Positions 27,033-36,002 of a stretch of 64,000 nucleotides of DNA are shown in pieces; positions within the stretch are counted from its first letter, which is position 1, and each line of letters begins with the position of its first letter. The DNA lies in contig NZ_JARBDC010000001.1 of NCBI RefSeq assembly GCF_036577625.1, positions 62,001-126,000 on the forward strand. The letters are read 5' to 3'. Source of the DNA: Paenibacillus_AB sp036577625 (GTDB lineage: Bacteria; Bacillota; Bacilli; Paenibacillales; NBRC-103111). The notes beneath the pieces are model-generated. The model did not search any database, was not told where the DNA came from, and saw only the letters and a program-made list of their open reading frames with translations. A program made the position numbers and the translations under genes.

Positions 27033-28243
27033 TCCGGCAAATACCGCCTGGCTCCGGCATATTCCTTCGCGTACGCCGGCGTGCCGAGCGAAACGATTTC
27101 GATGCTCCGCTCCGAGTTCGGCGCATGAATCATTCGCCCGTCGCCCGCGTACATGCCGACGTGGTGCACGTTGCCCTTGCCGCCGTCTCGCGCGAAGAAG
27201 ACCAGATCGCCGGGCCGCAGCCCGTCCGGGCCGACCGGCTCGCCCGCCTTCGCTTGATCCGAAGCGTCGCGCGGAATGGAAATGCCGTAATAGCGGTAAA
27301 GCGAATACGTGAAGCCGGAGCAGTCAAAGCCGAAGCCGGAAACGCCCGCCCACAAATACGGCAGTCCGAGAAACCGCTCGGCGGTCCGCAGCAGCTGTCC
27401 GCCGTCCGGTTTTGCGGAAGCTTGGTCGGCGGCGCCGCGGATAACCCGCGCATCCGATTTCGGCAAATACTTTTCGCCGTCCGCCGGAGTAAGCACGACG
27501 ACGTTTTCGCCGGATTCCCGAACGGCCGGCAGACGTGTGTTGAAGCTTAACTCCAGAAACGGCGAGCTTCGTTCCGGATCGTCGTACAACCAAGCCGACG
27601 CCGATGCGACGACGGCGGTCGGACAAGCCGCGAGGTCCGCGACCGCGGCCGTTTCGGCGATCTGACCGAGCGGCAGCCAGCCCGGGTAGCCTCGTTCGTT
27701 TCGCGACGTCGGCTGCTCCGGCAGCAGCACGTTCGCCCATTCGCCCTCGGTGCCGAGCACGATTGCCGGATCGCCGTACAGCGCCTGCGTTTCCAGCTTG
27801 CCGACCAGCCACAGCTTTTGCCCCGTCGACATGCCCGCGGCCCAAGACTTGACGTCCGAGACTGCGGACACGGCAGGGCCGTCGAGCAAACGATGCTTGT
27901 TCGGCTCCGCCCAAATTGTGGCGACCGGCGTATTTATGACATGCGACGTTTGCGACGGCGTCTCGATCCGGCACGCATCCTTATGCTGATCTACTTTTTG
28001 CTGCAACATAGACAATTCGATCGCCTCCCCGCTCGAATCCGACACGGCGAGCGCCCCTTCGCCGGGGCCGGCGGCCTCGGCCCCGATCGCGTCCGCGCTT
28101 CCGCCGAAAATGCTCCCCCCGCCGGCGACAACCGCGGCCGAAAGCGGCCTCCCGCCGTCCTTGCCGGCTTCCGGCCGACCGTTTGCGGCCGCGGCCATAC
28201 CGAGCAGCAGCGCAACGGCGATCGCCGCGTTCCGTACGTTCAT
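27029..28243 (-). CDS. Secreted SH3/NlpC-P60 cell-wall endopeptidase
   Basis: The 404-residue protein has an N-terminal signal sequence (VRNAAIAVALLLGMAAAANG), two SH3-like regions (about 105-270) and a C-terminal NlpC/P60 domain (about 285-404). The catalytic Cys is in FGFDCSGFTYSLYRYYG, the His in NVHHVGMYAGDG, and a third polar residue is in MIHAPN. Such enzymes cut gamma-D-Glu to diamino acid links in peptidoglycan peptides; the fold resembles YkfC-type enzymes. Start ATG at 28243 with a weak GGGGAAACC site. Confidence 0.88.
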   Translation of the reverse strand: MNVRNAAIAVALLLGMAAAANGRPEAGKDGGRPLSAAVVAGGGSIFGGSADAIGAEAAGPGEGALAVSDSSGEAIELSMLQQKVDQHKDACRIETPSQTSHVINTPVATIWAEPNKHRLLDGPAVSAVSDVKSWAAGMSTGQKLWLVGKLETQALYGDPAIVLGTEGEWANVLLPEQPTSRNERGYPGWLPLGQIAETAAVADLAACPTAVVASASAWLYDDPERSSPFLELSFNTRLPAVRESGENVVVLTPADGEKYLPKSDARVIRGAADQASAKPDGGQLLRTAERFLGLPYLWAGVSGFGFDCSGFTYSLYRYYGISIPRDASDQAKAGEPVGPDGLRPGDLVFFARDGGKGNVHHVGMYAGDGRMIHAPNSERSIEIVSLGTPAYAKEYAGARRYLPE

Positions 28244-28320
28244 GACGGTTTCCCCGCTTTGCCTTCGTCTGTTGCACAGTTATGCGGCTCCCGCCGTTTT
28301 TATGCCGGCGAACGGACCGA

Positions 28321-29271
28321 TCAGGCGTGATGCATCGCCTTCGGCGAAATCGTATGCGCCCAGCGCAGCAAATCGACGTTGCCGCCGCTCAGAACGAGCG
28401 CCGTCTTGCGCCCTTCGAGTCCGAGCTTGCGGTTCATGACGGCGGCGAGACAAACCGCGCCCGCCCCTTCGGCAAGCACTTTGGCCCGTTCCAGCAGCAT
28501 GACCATCGCAGCGGCGATTTCCTCCTCCGATACGAGCGCGAAATCGTCCACATGCTTCAGCATCATTTGCAGCGTCAGCTTGCCCGGCTTTTTGACGAGC
28601 AGGCCGTCGGCTACGGACGTCGGCTTGTCGACCGGAGCAACCGTTTTGCCGAGCCACGACCTGTAGCCGGAGCTGGCGTTTTCCGGCTGCACCCCGATGA
28701 TGCGGATATCCGGGCGGACCGTTTTCGCCGCGAGCGCGATGCCGGAAATAAGGCCGCCCCCGCCGACCGGAACGAGAATGGCCTCCACGTCCGGCAGATC
28801 GTCCAATATTTCCAGTCCGACCGTGCCTTGACCGGCGATGACGTGCGGGTCGTCGAACGCATGCACGAGCGTCGCGCCTTCCGATCGGGCGATCCGGTTC
28901 GCTTCCTCGAACGCTTCGTCATAATTCGCGCCGTGCAAAATCACTTTGGAGCCGTAGCCTTCCGTCGCCATCACTTTCGCTTCCGGCGCTCCGGTCGGCA
29001 TGACGACGACCGACGGGATGCCCGCCTGCGCCGCCGCAAGGGCGACGCCCTGGGCATGGTTGCCGGCGGAAGCGGTGACGACGCCGGCGGCGCGCTCGGC
29101 CGCGGACAAGGTGGCGATTTTGTTCATCGCCCCGCGCACTTTGAACGCTCCCGTTCGCTGCATGTTTTCCAGCTTCAGGAACAGCTCCGCGCCCGTCATC
29201 CGGCTGAACGTCTGCGAATGGACGATCGGCGTCCGGTGCACGTGGCCGTTCAATCTGAACTTCGCCTGCAC
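28321..29271 (-). CDS. ilvA: Threonine dehydratase, N-terminus disrupted by an apparent frameshift
   Basis: The PLP enzyme deaminates threonine to 2-oxobutyrate, the first step to isoleucine. The Schiff-base Lys lies in GAFKVRGAMN, followed by SAGNHAQGVA and the PLP phosphate loop VPVGGGGLISG. There are 316 residues and no C-terminal ACT domain, so it resembles the short, TdcB-like form. The GTG at 29271 has no ribosome site. A well-placed ATG (29303) after GAGGTGG encodes only five codons in another frame; adding one G in its GGGG run would join it to this frame and give a normal N-terminus. An isoleucine T-box lies upstream. Confidence 0.85.
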   Translation of the reverse strand: MQAKFRLNGHVHRTPIVHSQTFSRMTGAELFLKLENMQRTGAFKVRGAMNKIATLSAAERAAGVVTASAGNHAQGVALAAAQAGIPSVVVMPTGAPEAKVMATEGYGSKVILHGANYDEAFEEANRIARSEGATLVHAFDDPHVIAGQGTVGLEILDDLPDVEAILVPVGGGGLISGIALAAKTVRPDIRIIGVQPENASSGYRSWLGKTVAPVDKPTSVADGLLVKKPGKLTLQMMLKHVDDFALVSEEEIAAAMVMLLERAKVLAEGAGAVCLAAVMNRKLGLEGRKTALVLSGGNVDLLRWAHTISPKAMHHA

Positions 29272-29331
29272 GATATCTTGATACGCTACTTCGTAATCCC
29301 CATCGAAACCACCTCATTGTCGTTTTGAAAT

Positions 29332-29608
29332 GCAAAAAGCTCCCGTCCCAAAGGGACGAGAGCGTCTCTCGCGTTACCACCCTACTTCCGACGTTCGCCA
29401 GCGCAAGATGCAAGCAAGACGAAGCGGTCGGCGCTTCATTCGGCATACCATCATATGCCGTTCCTTGTAACGGTGGAAATCCGTGTTCCCTACTTCCGTT
29501 CGGGTTCCATCTCCGAGGTGATTTTCTTCGCCGTCTGCACATCGGCTCGCACCAAAACGCCGACTCTCTGGGAACAGGGGAAGCGAATACTCTTCCTCTT
29601 CATCGAAT
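29332..29608 (-). ncRNA. T-box riboswitch, isoleucine specifier, upstream of ilvA
   Basis: Read on the minus strand, Stem I begins near 29608 with GATGAAGAGGAAGAGTA, then AGAGAG and the GGTGCGAGCC loop. The specifier region GAAGAAAATCACCTC has the Ile codon ATC at 29522-29520. The T-box sequence GGGTGGTAACGCG is at 29382-29370. The terminator (GCTCTCGTCCC / GGGACGGGAGC plus five Ts) is at 29363-29332. Uncharged tRNA-Ile would favour the antiterminator and raise ilvA expression. Confidence 0.93.
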
Positions 29609-29654
29609 TTGCTACTATAGTTGTTTTTTAATATATCATAACGAACAACGAAGA

Positions 29655-30701
29655 TCAACGGCTTTTGCGCAAATAAACGGTCAGCTCGTCGCGGTTATGA
29701 AACAGCTGCTTCGCCTTGCGCAGCTCCATCGTCGGCTGCATCGCCCTGACGGAGTCCTTCACCGTCTGAAACGGCTTGCCGTGCATCAGCTTGAGCGTGA
29801 CGATCGCGTCTCCCCCGGGCTTCAATGCGTTCAACAGCGGCACCAGGAGCTTCACCATCTGCCTCGGGCTCCAGCTCATATCGCACACGAGCAAATCGTA
29901 CGAATGCTCGCGAAATTGGACGTCCCCCGCATTGCGCTTCAAAAACGTCAGCTTCGGATGGCTCAGCAGCTCCGGGTGCAAATCCGCCGGGTCGACCGCC
30001 GTCACCTCCGCCCCGCGTTCGAGCAGCAGCGACGTCCACCCGCCGGGCGCGGCGCCGATATCGAGCGCTTTTTTGTAGTCGGCCAAATCGAGACCGAACG
30101 CGTATTCGGCTTCCAGCAGCTTGAACTTGGCGCGCGACGCCTGCCCCTCCTCCTTGCGGAAGCGGACCGCCCCGCCCGGCCAATCCGACAAATTGTCCGC
30201 AGGCGCGGAAACGCCGATGTAAGCGACGTCCGGAGTCAAAAATACGGAGACGATCCGGTTCGCGTCTTTCACGACCGTTTCCGTTCCGAACGATTGCAGC
30301 TTTTCGACGATCGCCGTTCGCAATTCGCCCGATTCGAAGCCGCCTTTCCACTTTTCCGTTCGGCGAATGTGGATCGCTGCCGACCGCTCTCCCGCAGGGA
30401 ACATGTCGCCGATCGCATCCGCGATCGCCCGCATGTCCGCATTCGTTCCGCCGCAAGGCACCGTCCGGTCGATCGGATGCATGTGGCGCAAAAAGATCGG
30501 CTCGTGCCGGACGATGCGGCGAATCGCTTCGTCGCGGCCGAGCGGAATGCGCATTACGTACGTTTCGCCCGCCGCAAGCTCCTCGAATTTCGTACCGGGC
30601 ACGAGCGCCCGCAGCTCGTCCTGCGCGTAGGCCGCGAATCCGCGGTTGGACGTCACGACGAAGCGATAGGCTGCGTCCGCGGAATCGGCTTGTTCGTTCA
30701 T
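29655..30701 (-). CDS. FtsJ/RlmM-like RNA methyltransferase
   Basis: This 348-residue protein has a THUMP-like N-terminal region (about 10-180) and a C-terminal RrmJ/FtsJ Rossmann methyltransferase. SAM is bound by ALDIGAAPGGWTSLLLERG (about 216-234) and the acidic AVDPADL; the catalytic-type Lys/Asp residues lie in LLVCDMSW and IVTLKLM. The arrangement resembles RlmM, which 2'-O-methylates 23S rRNA in gamma-proteobacteria, but the target in Bacilli is not certain. It is a single gene, transcribed towards the T-box. Confidence 0.82.
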   Translation of the reverse strand: MNEQADSADAAYRFVVTSNRGFAAYAQDELRALVPGTKFEELAAGETYVMRIPLGRDEAIRRIVRHEPIFLRHMHPIDRTVPCGGTNADMRAIADAIGDMFPAGERSAAIHIRRTEKWKGGFESGELRTAIVEKLQSFGTETVVKDANRIVSVFLTPDVAYIGVSAPADNLSDWPGGAVRFRKEEGQASRAKFKLLEAEYAFGLDLADYKKALDIGAAPGGWTSLLLERGAEVTAVDPADLHPELLSHPKLTFLKRNAGDVQFREHSYDLLVCDMSWSPRQMVKLLVPLLNALKPGGDAIVTLKLMHGKPFQTVKDSVRAMQPTMELRKAKQLFHNRDELTVYLRKSR

Positions 30702-30746
30702 CGAAGCACCTCGAATTATCGTTAATAGGATGAATAATAAATGCCG

Positions 30747-31511
30747 TTAAACGACATGAATCCACGGGCGGTCGTTCACCCATTCGATTTCGACCGGCAC
30801 CTGGTACGCGTCGCGAAGCAGCTCCTTCGTGAGCACTTGCTTTTTCTCCCCTTGGGCGACGATTTTCCCTTGGTCCATGAGGGCGATATGCGTAAAGACG
30901 GGAACGATTTCCTCGATATGATGCGTAACGTATACCATTAACAGCCCCGTGCGGCCGAGCTCCTGAATATCCTGCAAAAGCTGCTCGCGCTCGAACAGAT
31001 CGAGTCCGGAGCAAGGCTCGTCCAATATGAGCACGGACGGGTCGGTCATAAGCGCGCGGGCGAGCATAATTTTTTTCCTCTCGCCTTGCGACAGCGTACC
31101 GAGCGGCTGCTCGGCCACATGCGGAAGCCGCACCTGCTCCAGCTTCTCGATCGCCTTTCGCTTCACTTCGTCCGGGATGTCCTGATAAAAGCGCAAAAAG
31201 CCGTACTCGCCCGTCGCCACCACTTCCCATACCGGGTCGCGCATCGTCAGCTTTTCCATGAGCGATTGGCTGATGTAGCCGATTTTGTTGCGCACGAGAC
31301 GCAAATCGACTTCGCCGTACGGCTGTCCGAGCACGCGCACCTTGCCCTCGCTCGGGAATTGGTAGCCGGTAATCAGCTCCAGGACGGACGTCTTGCCCGA
31401 ACCGTTTTTGCCGAGAACGACCCAATTTTCCCCCTGCTTCATATGCAAGCTGACATCGTTCAAAATGGTGCGTTCGCCGCGAATAAACCGAATGTGTTCC
31501 AAGCGGATCAT
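30747..31511 (-). CDS. ABC transporter ATP-binding protein, YlmA-like
   Basis: This is a 254-residue single ABC ATPase with no fused membrane part. Walker A is GKNGSGKTS, the Q-loop is GYISQS, the signature LSQGERKKI deviates from LSGGQ, and Walker B is LILDEPCSGLD. It resembles YlmA of B. subtilis. No permease gene is adjacent, so the partner and substrate are unknown. The start at 31511 follows GGAAGGAG by about 9 nt; an in-frame ATG 23 codons upstream lacks a ribosome site. Confidence 0.87.
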   Translation of the reverse strand: MIRLEHIRFIRGERTILNDVSLHMKQGENWVVLGKNGSGKTSVLELITGYQFPSEGKVRVLGQPYGEVDLRLVRNKIGYISQSLMEKLTMRDPVWEVVATGEYGFLRFYQDIPDEVKRKAIEKLEQVRLPHVAEQPLGTLSQGERKKIMLARALMTDPSVLILDEPCSGLDLFEREQLLQDIQELGRTGLLMVYVTHHIEEIVPVFTHIALMDQGKIVAQGEKKQVLTKELLRDAYQVPVEIEWVNDRPWIHVV

Positions 31512-31557
31512 GCTATGCAGCTCCTTCCTGCGATTCGAATGCCTGTAGCGATCCTTC

Positions 31558-31929
31558 TCATTGTAGCGCAGTTTCGCCATTGTTTTCCACTTGGAAATGT
31601 CCTTCGGCGATTTGCCGCAAAACGCGATCCGGCATCGGGTAGTTGAACAGGCGCACGTGCGGCGGCTTGTTCATATAGAGCGCCTGGTACATTTCCGCGC
31701 GGCCGGCGGAGCTCGACGTATGCAAATAAATAACCGCAGGATATTTCCTCTCCAAAATCATAAATCGGACGACATCCATCCCGGTAGGCTCGCGCCAGCC
31801 CAAATCGTAGTCGAGCGAAAGCACGCGAACGTCGCAGCCGAGCAGCAGCTCGATGCATTCGGCCGCGTTTTTCGCCCAAACGAATCCTTTCGGACAAGCG
31901 CGGGCGTCGTCCAAATATAAATCGATCAT
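31558..31929 (-). CDS. Cyclic-phosphate-processing receiver-domain protein
   Basis: This 123-residue single-domain protein starts MIDLYLDDARACPKGF and contains VRVLSLDYDLG and YPAVIYLHTSSS. This matches the receiver-like domain family linked to cyclic-phosphate processing (cREC), which keeps the acidic pocket of response regulators but stands alone. GGAGGGGAAGCG precedes the ATG, and the ATG overlaps the stop of the endonuclease IV gene (ATGA). Coupling to a DNA-repair nuclease suggests a role in nucleic-acid end processing; that is inference. Confidence 0.75.
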   Translation of the reverse strand: MIDLYLDDARACPKGFVWAKNAAECIELLLGCDVRVLSLDYDLGWREPTGMDVVRFMILERKYPAVIYLHTSSSAGRAEMYQALYMNKPPHVRLFNYPMPDRVLRQIAEGHFQVENNGETALQ

Positions 31930-32771
31930 CGCTTCCCCTCCGTCAGTCGATGCAAATGCGCGATTTCTTGCTCGTGCGTATACGCCGGCCCGGCCGGCGT
32001 CTCGAGAATCGCCGGGATCGGCGCCGCTTTCATCGACGCCAAAAAGGAACGAAACGCGTTTTCGCCGATTTCCCCTTTGCCGATGTTCGCGTGACGGTCT
32101 TTGTACGATTTGTGCGGATACACCGAATCGTTCAGATGGATCGCCTTCAGCAGCCGAAAATAGCCGAGCGACTCGCCCTTCGCCCGCACGACGTCCCAAT
32201 CCGCGCCGTTCCACAGCCCGCTGGCGAACGCATGGCACGTATCCAGGCAAAAGCCGACCGATTCCGGCTTGACGCACAAATTGCGAATGCCTACCAGCTC
32301 TTCGAACGTCATCCCCATCCGCGCGTGCTCGCCGGACTGGTTCTCGACAAGCAGCAGCGCGGAGCCGTCCCAGCGGCTCAGCACCTCGTTCAGCGTGCTC
32401 ACGATGTTTTTGTACCCGTTCAGCGGCTCGGTCCCTTTGTAGACGCCGAAATGGACCACGACGCCGACCGAGCCGCACGCTTCGGCGATTTCCAGGTCGT
32501 TCAGCAGCGAACGGACGACGACCTCCCTTCGATCGCCCGCATCGACGGCCAAATTGGTCGGATACGGCGTATGGGCGATCGACAGCATGCCGTGCTCGCG
32601 GCAATAGGCGGCGCACGCTTCCGCATCGCGGCGATCCAGCTTTTTGACCGCAAGGCTGCGCGGATTTTTCGGAAAATATTGGAACGCCGTTCCGCCGATA
32701 TGCGACGCCAGCTTCGCCGCCTCCAAAAAGCCGCCGCGAATGCTGACATGGGCGCCGAAATGCAGTCCCAT
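31926..32771 (-). CDS. nfo: Endonuclease IV (AP endonuclease, family 2)
   Basis: This 281-residue TIM-barrel zinc enzyme cuts the backbone 5' of abasic sites in base-excision repair. Typical metal-ligand segments are seen: FGAHVSIRGG, IAHTPYPTNLA, VVVHFG, LLVENQSG, FCLDTCHAFA, IHLNDS, DRHANIGKGEIG and AILETPAG. The length is normal. It lies 16 nt downstream of the Fpg/Nei glycosylase gene, so the two steps of the pathway are co-transcribed. Confidence 0.95.
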   Translation of the reverse strand: MGLHFGAHVSIRGGFLEAAKLASHIGGTAFQYFPKNPRSLAVKKLDRRDAEACAAYCREHGMLSIAHTPYPTNLAVDAGDRREVVVRSLLNDLEIAEACGSVGVVVHFGVYKGTEPLNGYKNIVSTLNEVLSRWDGSALLLVENQSGEHARMGMTFEELVGIRNLCVKPESVGFCLDTCHAFASGLWNGADWDVVRAKGESLGYFRLLKAIHLNDSVYPHKSYKDRHANIGKGEIGENAFRSFLASMKAAPIPAILETPAGPAYTHEQEIAHLHRLTEGKR

Positions 32772-32787
32772 CCGTCCCCCTCCTTCG

Positions 32788-33597
32788 TTACCGCTGGCAG
32801 CGGGTGCAATAAAACACTTTGCGGGAAGCGAGCTCCTCCTGAACGAGCGGGCCGCCGCACCGGACGCACGGCTCGCCGCCCCTGTCGTACACGGCGCAGC
32901 GGGAGTCGAAGCCGCCTGTCAAGGCGTCGCCGGGAAACAGCGGGTTTTCCATATAGCCGCCGAACCGGATCGCCTCGCGCAGCACGTTTCGCATCGATCG
33001 GTACAGCTTGGCGAATTCTTCCTCCGCAAGCGAACCGATTTTTCTTGTCGGCAAAATGCCGGCGTCGAAACAAATTTCGTCCGCGTAGCAGTTGCCGATG
33101 CCCGCGATCGTTTTCTGGTCGGTCATCGTCGGCTTCAGTACGGTCCTTCTGCTTTTCAGCAGCCGCGTCATCCGCTCCTCCGTGAAATCGGGCGCAAGCG
33201 GCTCCGGGCCGAGCTCCGCCAGCCGTTTCTCCGCTTCGCCCGAAGTCAGCAGGTGCAGGTAGCCGAGCCGCAGCCCGATAAAATAAAGGCTGCGCTCTCC
33301 GAACGACAGGACGACCTGCGTCGTGCGGTCCGGCTTTTCCCGTTCCGTTCCGTAAAACATCCAGCCGCCGAGCATGAGATGAAGCAGCAGGACGCCGCCG
33401 TCGTCCAGATGGAACAGCAAATGTTTGGCGCGCCGCGAAATGGTTGCGATGGCGCGGCCTTCCACGCTCCGCCGAAACGTATCGACGGGCACGTTGATCG
33501 ACTTTTCCCGTTCCACGACGGCCGCCGTGATCGGCCGGCGCACAATGCGCTGGGAGAGCAGCGTCCGGTACGTTTCCATTTCCGGAATTTCGGGCAT
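32788..33597 (-). CDS. Fpg/Nei-family DNA glycosylase
   Basis: This 269-residue glycosylase/AP lyase begins MPEIPEMET, with the catalytic Pro2-Glu3. The helix-two-turn-helix segment is TIAGIGNCYADEICFDAGI and a C-terminal zinc finger has CVRCGG and FYCTRCQR. It removes oxidised bases and leaves ends that the adjacent endonuclease IV can process. It may be a paralogue of MutM rather than MutM itself, because the standard mutM start reads MPELPEVET and that gene usually sits by polA. The start at 33597 follows AAGGAAGGG. Confidence 0.88.
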   Translation of the reverse strand: MPEIPEMETYRTLLSQRIVRRPITAAVVEREKSINVPVDTFRRSVEGRAIATISRRAKHLLFHLDDGGVLLLHLMLGGWMFYGTEREKPDRTTQVVLSFGERSLYFIGLRLGYLHLLTSGEAEKRLAELGPEPLAPDFTEERMTRLLKSRRTVLKPTMTDQKTIAGIGNCYADEICFDAGILPTRKIGSLAEEEFAKLYRSMRNVLREAIRFGGYMENPLFPGDALTGGFDSRCAVYDRGGEPCVRCGGPLVQEELASRKVFYCTRCQR

Positions 33598-33683
33598 GTC
33601 GTTCCCTTCCTTCTTCCATCCATTTCTTTCTAGTTTGCCCGCTTCCGGAGCGGTTTCATACCCGATGCGCGCTCCCCGTCCGC

Positions 33684-34493
33684 CTATTTCGTCCCGGCCA
33701 GCCCCAATCGCTCCAGCAGCTCCGCCAAATCGCCGCAGACGACATCCGGACGTACGCCCGAACGTTCCAGCAGCGACTCGACGTTCGCCGGCGTGGCGAT
33801 GCCGGTCAAGACGAGCGCGGTCCGCAGTCCCGCCGCTATTCCCGCGCCGACATCGGTCGCCGGATTGTCGCCGACGGCCCATACGTCGCCGTCCGCCGCT
33901 CCGAGCCGCTCCAGCGCGTAGCGCATGATCGGCTCGTGCGGCTTGCCGATCACCGTCGGCGCGATCTGCAGCGCCTCGCGGATCGAAGCGGAAATCGAGC
34001 CCGCGCCGGGGGCGAGCTTGCCGTCCGCCGGCAGCAGCCGGTCCGGGTTCGTCAGCACGTATTCCGCGCCTTCGGAAATGAAGCGGACCGCCGTCTCCAG
34101 CTTGCGGTACGTAAATTCCCGGTCGATCCCCTGCACGACGAAGTCGGGACGCTCCTCGACAAGCTGCATGCCCGCATCGAGCAGCGCCTCCCGCAGGCCG
34201 TCCTCTCCGATGACGTACGCCCGCCGTCCCCGCCCGCGGCCCGCCACATAGCGGGCCGCCGCCTGCGACGACGTTACGACTTCCCGCGGCTCGGCGGCGA
34301 TGCCGTGAGAGGCGAGATGATCCGCCACCGCCTCCGGCGTCCGGGACGAATTGTTCGTGACAAACAAAAACGGGAGCGACAGCTCCCTCAGCCGGCCGAT
34401 AAATTCGGCCGCATGCGGAATCGGGGTATTCCCCGCATACATCGTGCCGTCCAGATCGATCAGGAAGGCGGGCTTTTTTCCGGTTGCGCTCAT
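33684..34493 (-). CDS. NagD-like HAD-IIA phosphatase
   Basis: This 269-residue HAD phosphatase of subclass IIA has the nucleophile motif FLIDLDGTMYAG (Asp12 region), motif II LFVTNNSS, the Lys motif VIGKPHEP and a motif IV GDNPATDVGAG. It is close to NagD/AraL-type enzymes that hydrolyse sugar phosphates or nucleotides, but the substrate is unknown. The ATG overlaps the stop of mrfB (ATGA), so it is the third gene of the mrfA-mrfB unit. Confidence 0.87.
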   Translation of the reverse strand: MSATGKKPAFLIDLDGTMYAGNTPIPHAAEFIGRLRELSLPFLFVTNNSSRTPEAVADHLASHGIAAEPREVVTSSQAAARYVAGRGRGRRAYVIGEDGLREALLDAGMQLVEERPDFVVQGIDREFTYRKLETAVRFISEGAEYVLTNPDRLLPADGKLAPGAGSISASIREALQIAPTVIGKPHEPIMRYALERLGAADGDVWAVGDNPATDVGAGIAAGLRTALVLTGIATPANVESLLERSGVRPDVVCGDLAELLERLGLAGTK

Positions 34494-35995
34494 CGGCTTT
34501 CCATCCTCCGCTTCGGTTCGTTCGTCGCTTCGCCGTCCGCGCCCTCGATCGGCAGCAGTTCCTGCCAGACGCCGGCCGTCTGCCGCCTTCCGGCGCGCTT
34601 GCCGGCAATCGGCGCGGCCGCGGCGCGGGCCGCCGGCTCCTTCCGCGCGGCCGCATCGCGTTTCGCCCGCAGCCGGTCGACCCGCTTGCGGATCGCCTCC
34701 AGCTCCTCGCCGGCCGCCCCGTCCAGGCGCGCGGCCGACAGCCTTCCGCGCGCCCGCTCCAGCGCCTCTTCCGCATAGGACAAGGCGCGCTCGTAATTTT
34801 TATCCCGGTGCTCGTAATACATCGCCAATTCGACGTACGGCGCCAGCGAGGCGATGCGCGAACGCCGCTTTCGTTCGATCGCCCGCTCCCATAACGACAC
34901 GGCCGGCGCGAATCGTCCTTGACGCTTGTAAAACTCGGCCGCCGGCAGCCAGTAGTCCGCCGTCCGCTCCGCCTCCCGCCCGAGCAGCTCGCGGAGCGCT
35001 TCCTCCGCCCCGTCGGCGCGGCCGAGCTTGTCGAGCCACAGCGCCAGCCGGAACAGCTCCTCCTCCTCCAGCCGGGCGAGCGGCATATCGCCGCGCAGCA
35101 GCTTCGCGAAATGGGCGGCGAGACAGGCGAGCGTCAGCACGTCCTTCTCGTTATGCTCGAACACGCCGGCAAGCAGCGCCGGATCGCCTTCGGCCAAATA
35201 TTGAAAATAAAGCGCCGGCGCCAGCGAGCCGGGCACGTCGTCCGTCCGCCTGAGACCGAGACGCTCCCGTTCGACCGAGCTGAGCCGGCACGACGGCAGC
35301 GTATTGCGCCACAAGCTGCGCGACGGGTACAGGAAATCGAAATGGACCGGATCCGCCGCATGCTCCTTTTGCCGGTTCAGAATGTAACGGTTTTTCAAAA
35401 TCGGCCAGTCGAAGCATTTGCCGTTGTACGACACGAGCATGTCGCGTTCGGCCATTCGCTCGCGCAAATGGTGCAGCATCGAAGCTTCCTCGGCCGGATT
35501 GCGGATGAACAGCTGCTCGACGACGAAGCCGTCCCCGTCGTAAAACCCGATGCCGATCATGAACGGGACGTTGCCCGCCCCGACGCCGAGCCCGGTCGTT
35601 TCGGTATCGAGAAACAGCAGCCGGCTGTGGTGAACCGAGACGCAGGATAACCGCCCGCCCGTTCCCGCCTCCGTCTCGCCGGCAAGCGCGCGCCCTTTCC
35701 GCCCGGTTCGCTTTCCGCCCGTCTCGGCTAGCACCGACAACGGCTCCGCTTCCCCGCACAGCTCTCCGAGCCGGTACGTGCCGTGCGCGTAATGAAGCGG
35801 ATAACGCCGGCGCCGGATGATGAACTGCCCCCAATCGTTGAAGTGCATTTGCGCCTCAAGCCGCTCCCACGAAGCGCCGAGCCGCTCGATCTGCGCCTCC
35901 TCCGCCCTCGCGTCGCCGGATGAAGCCGTCTGCGCCGCCGCCGCGCCGTCCGCGGTTTTCTTCAACCGGCCGAGCCGTTCCTTCAGCGTGCTCAC
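34490..35995 (-). CDS. mrfB: MrfB (YprB), DEDD exonuclease
   Basis: This 501-residue protein has an RNase H-like DEDD exonuclease domain (about 125-300) with LLFLDTETTGLG, LVSYNGKCFDWPILKNR and FEHNEKDVLTL, and a C-terminal TPR-like helical region (about 310-440) with a basic tail. In B. subtilis MrfB (YprB) works with the helicase MrfA to repair mitomycin C damage outside the UvrABC route. The gene starts 7 nt after the mrfA stop, in the same order as in Bacillus. Confidence 0.9.
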   Translation of the reverse strand: MSTLKERLGRLKKTADGAAAAQTASSGDARAEEAQIERLGASWERLEAQMHFNDWGQFIIRRRRYPLHYAHGTYRLGELCGEAEPLSVLAETGGKRTGRKGRALAGETEAGTGGRLSCVSVHHSRLLFLDTETTGLGVGAGNVPFMIGIGFYDGDGFVVEQLFIRNPAEEASMLHHLRERMAERDMLVSYNGKCFDWPILKNRYILNRQKEHAADPVHFDFLYPSRSLWRNTLPSCRLSSVERERLGLRRTDDVPGSLAPALYFQYLAEGDPALLAGVFEHNEKDVLTLACLAAHFAKLLRGDMPLARLEEEELFRLALWLDKLGRADGAEEALRELLGREAERTADYWLPAAEFYKRQGRFAPAVSLWERAIERKRRSRIASLAPYVELAMYYEHRDKNYERALSYAEEALERARGRLSAARLDGAAGEELEAIRKRVDRLRAKRDAAARKEPAARAAAAPIAGKRAGRRQTAGVWQELLPIEGADGEATNEPKRRMESR

Positions 35996-36002
35996 GGCGG
36001 CG

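Noticed and set aside
26470..27126. Protein-coding gene made of 38-residue repeats
   Set aside because: Both strands are open only because the 114-bp unit is a multiple of three. No ribosome site is seen, and substitutions follow hairpin pairing rather than codon position.
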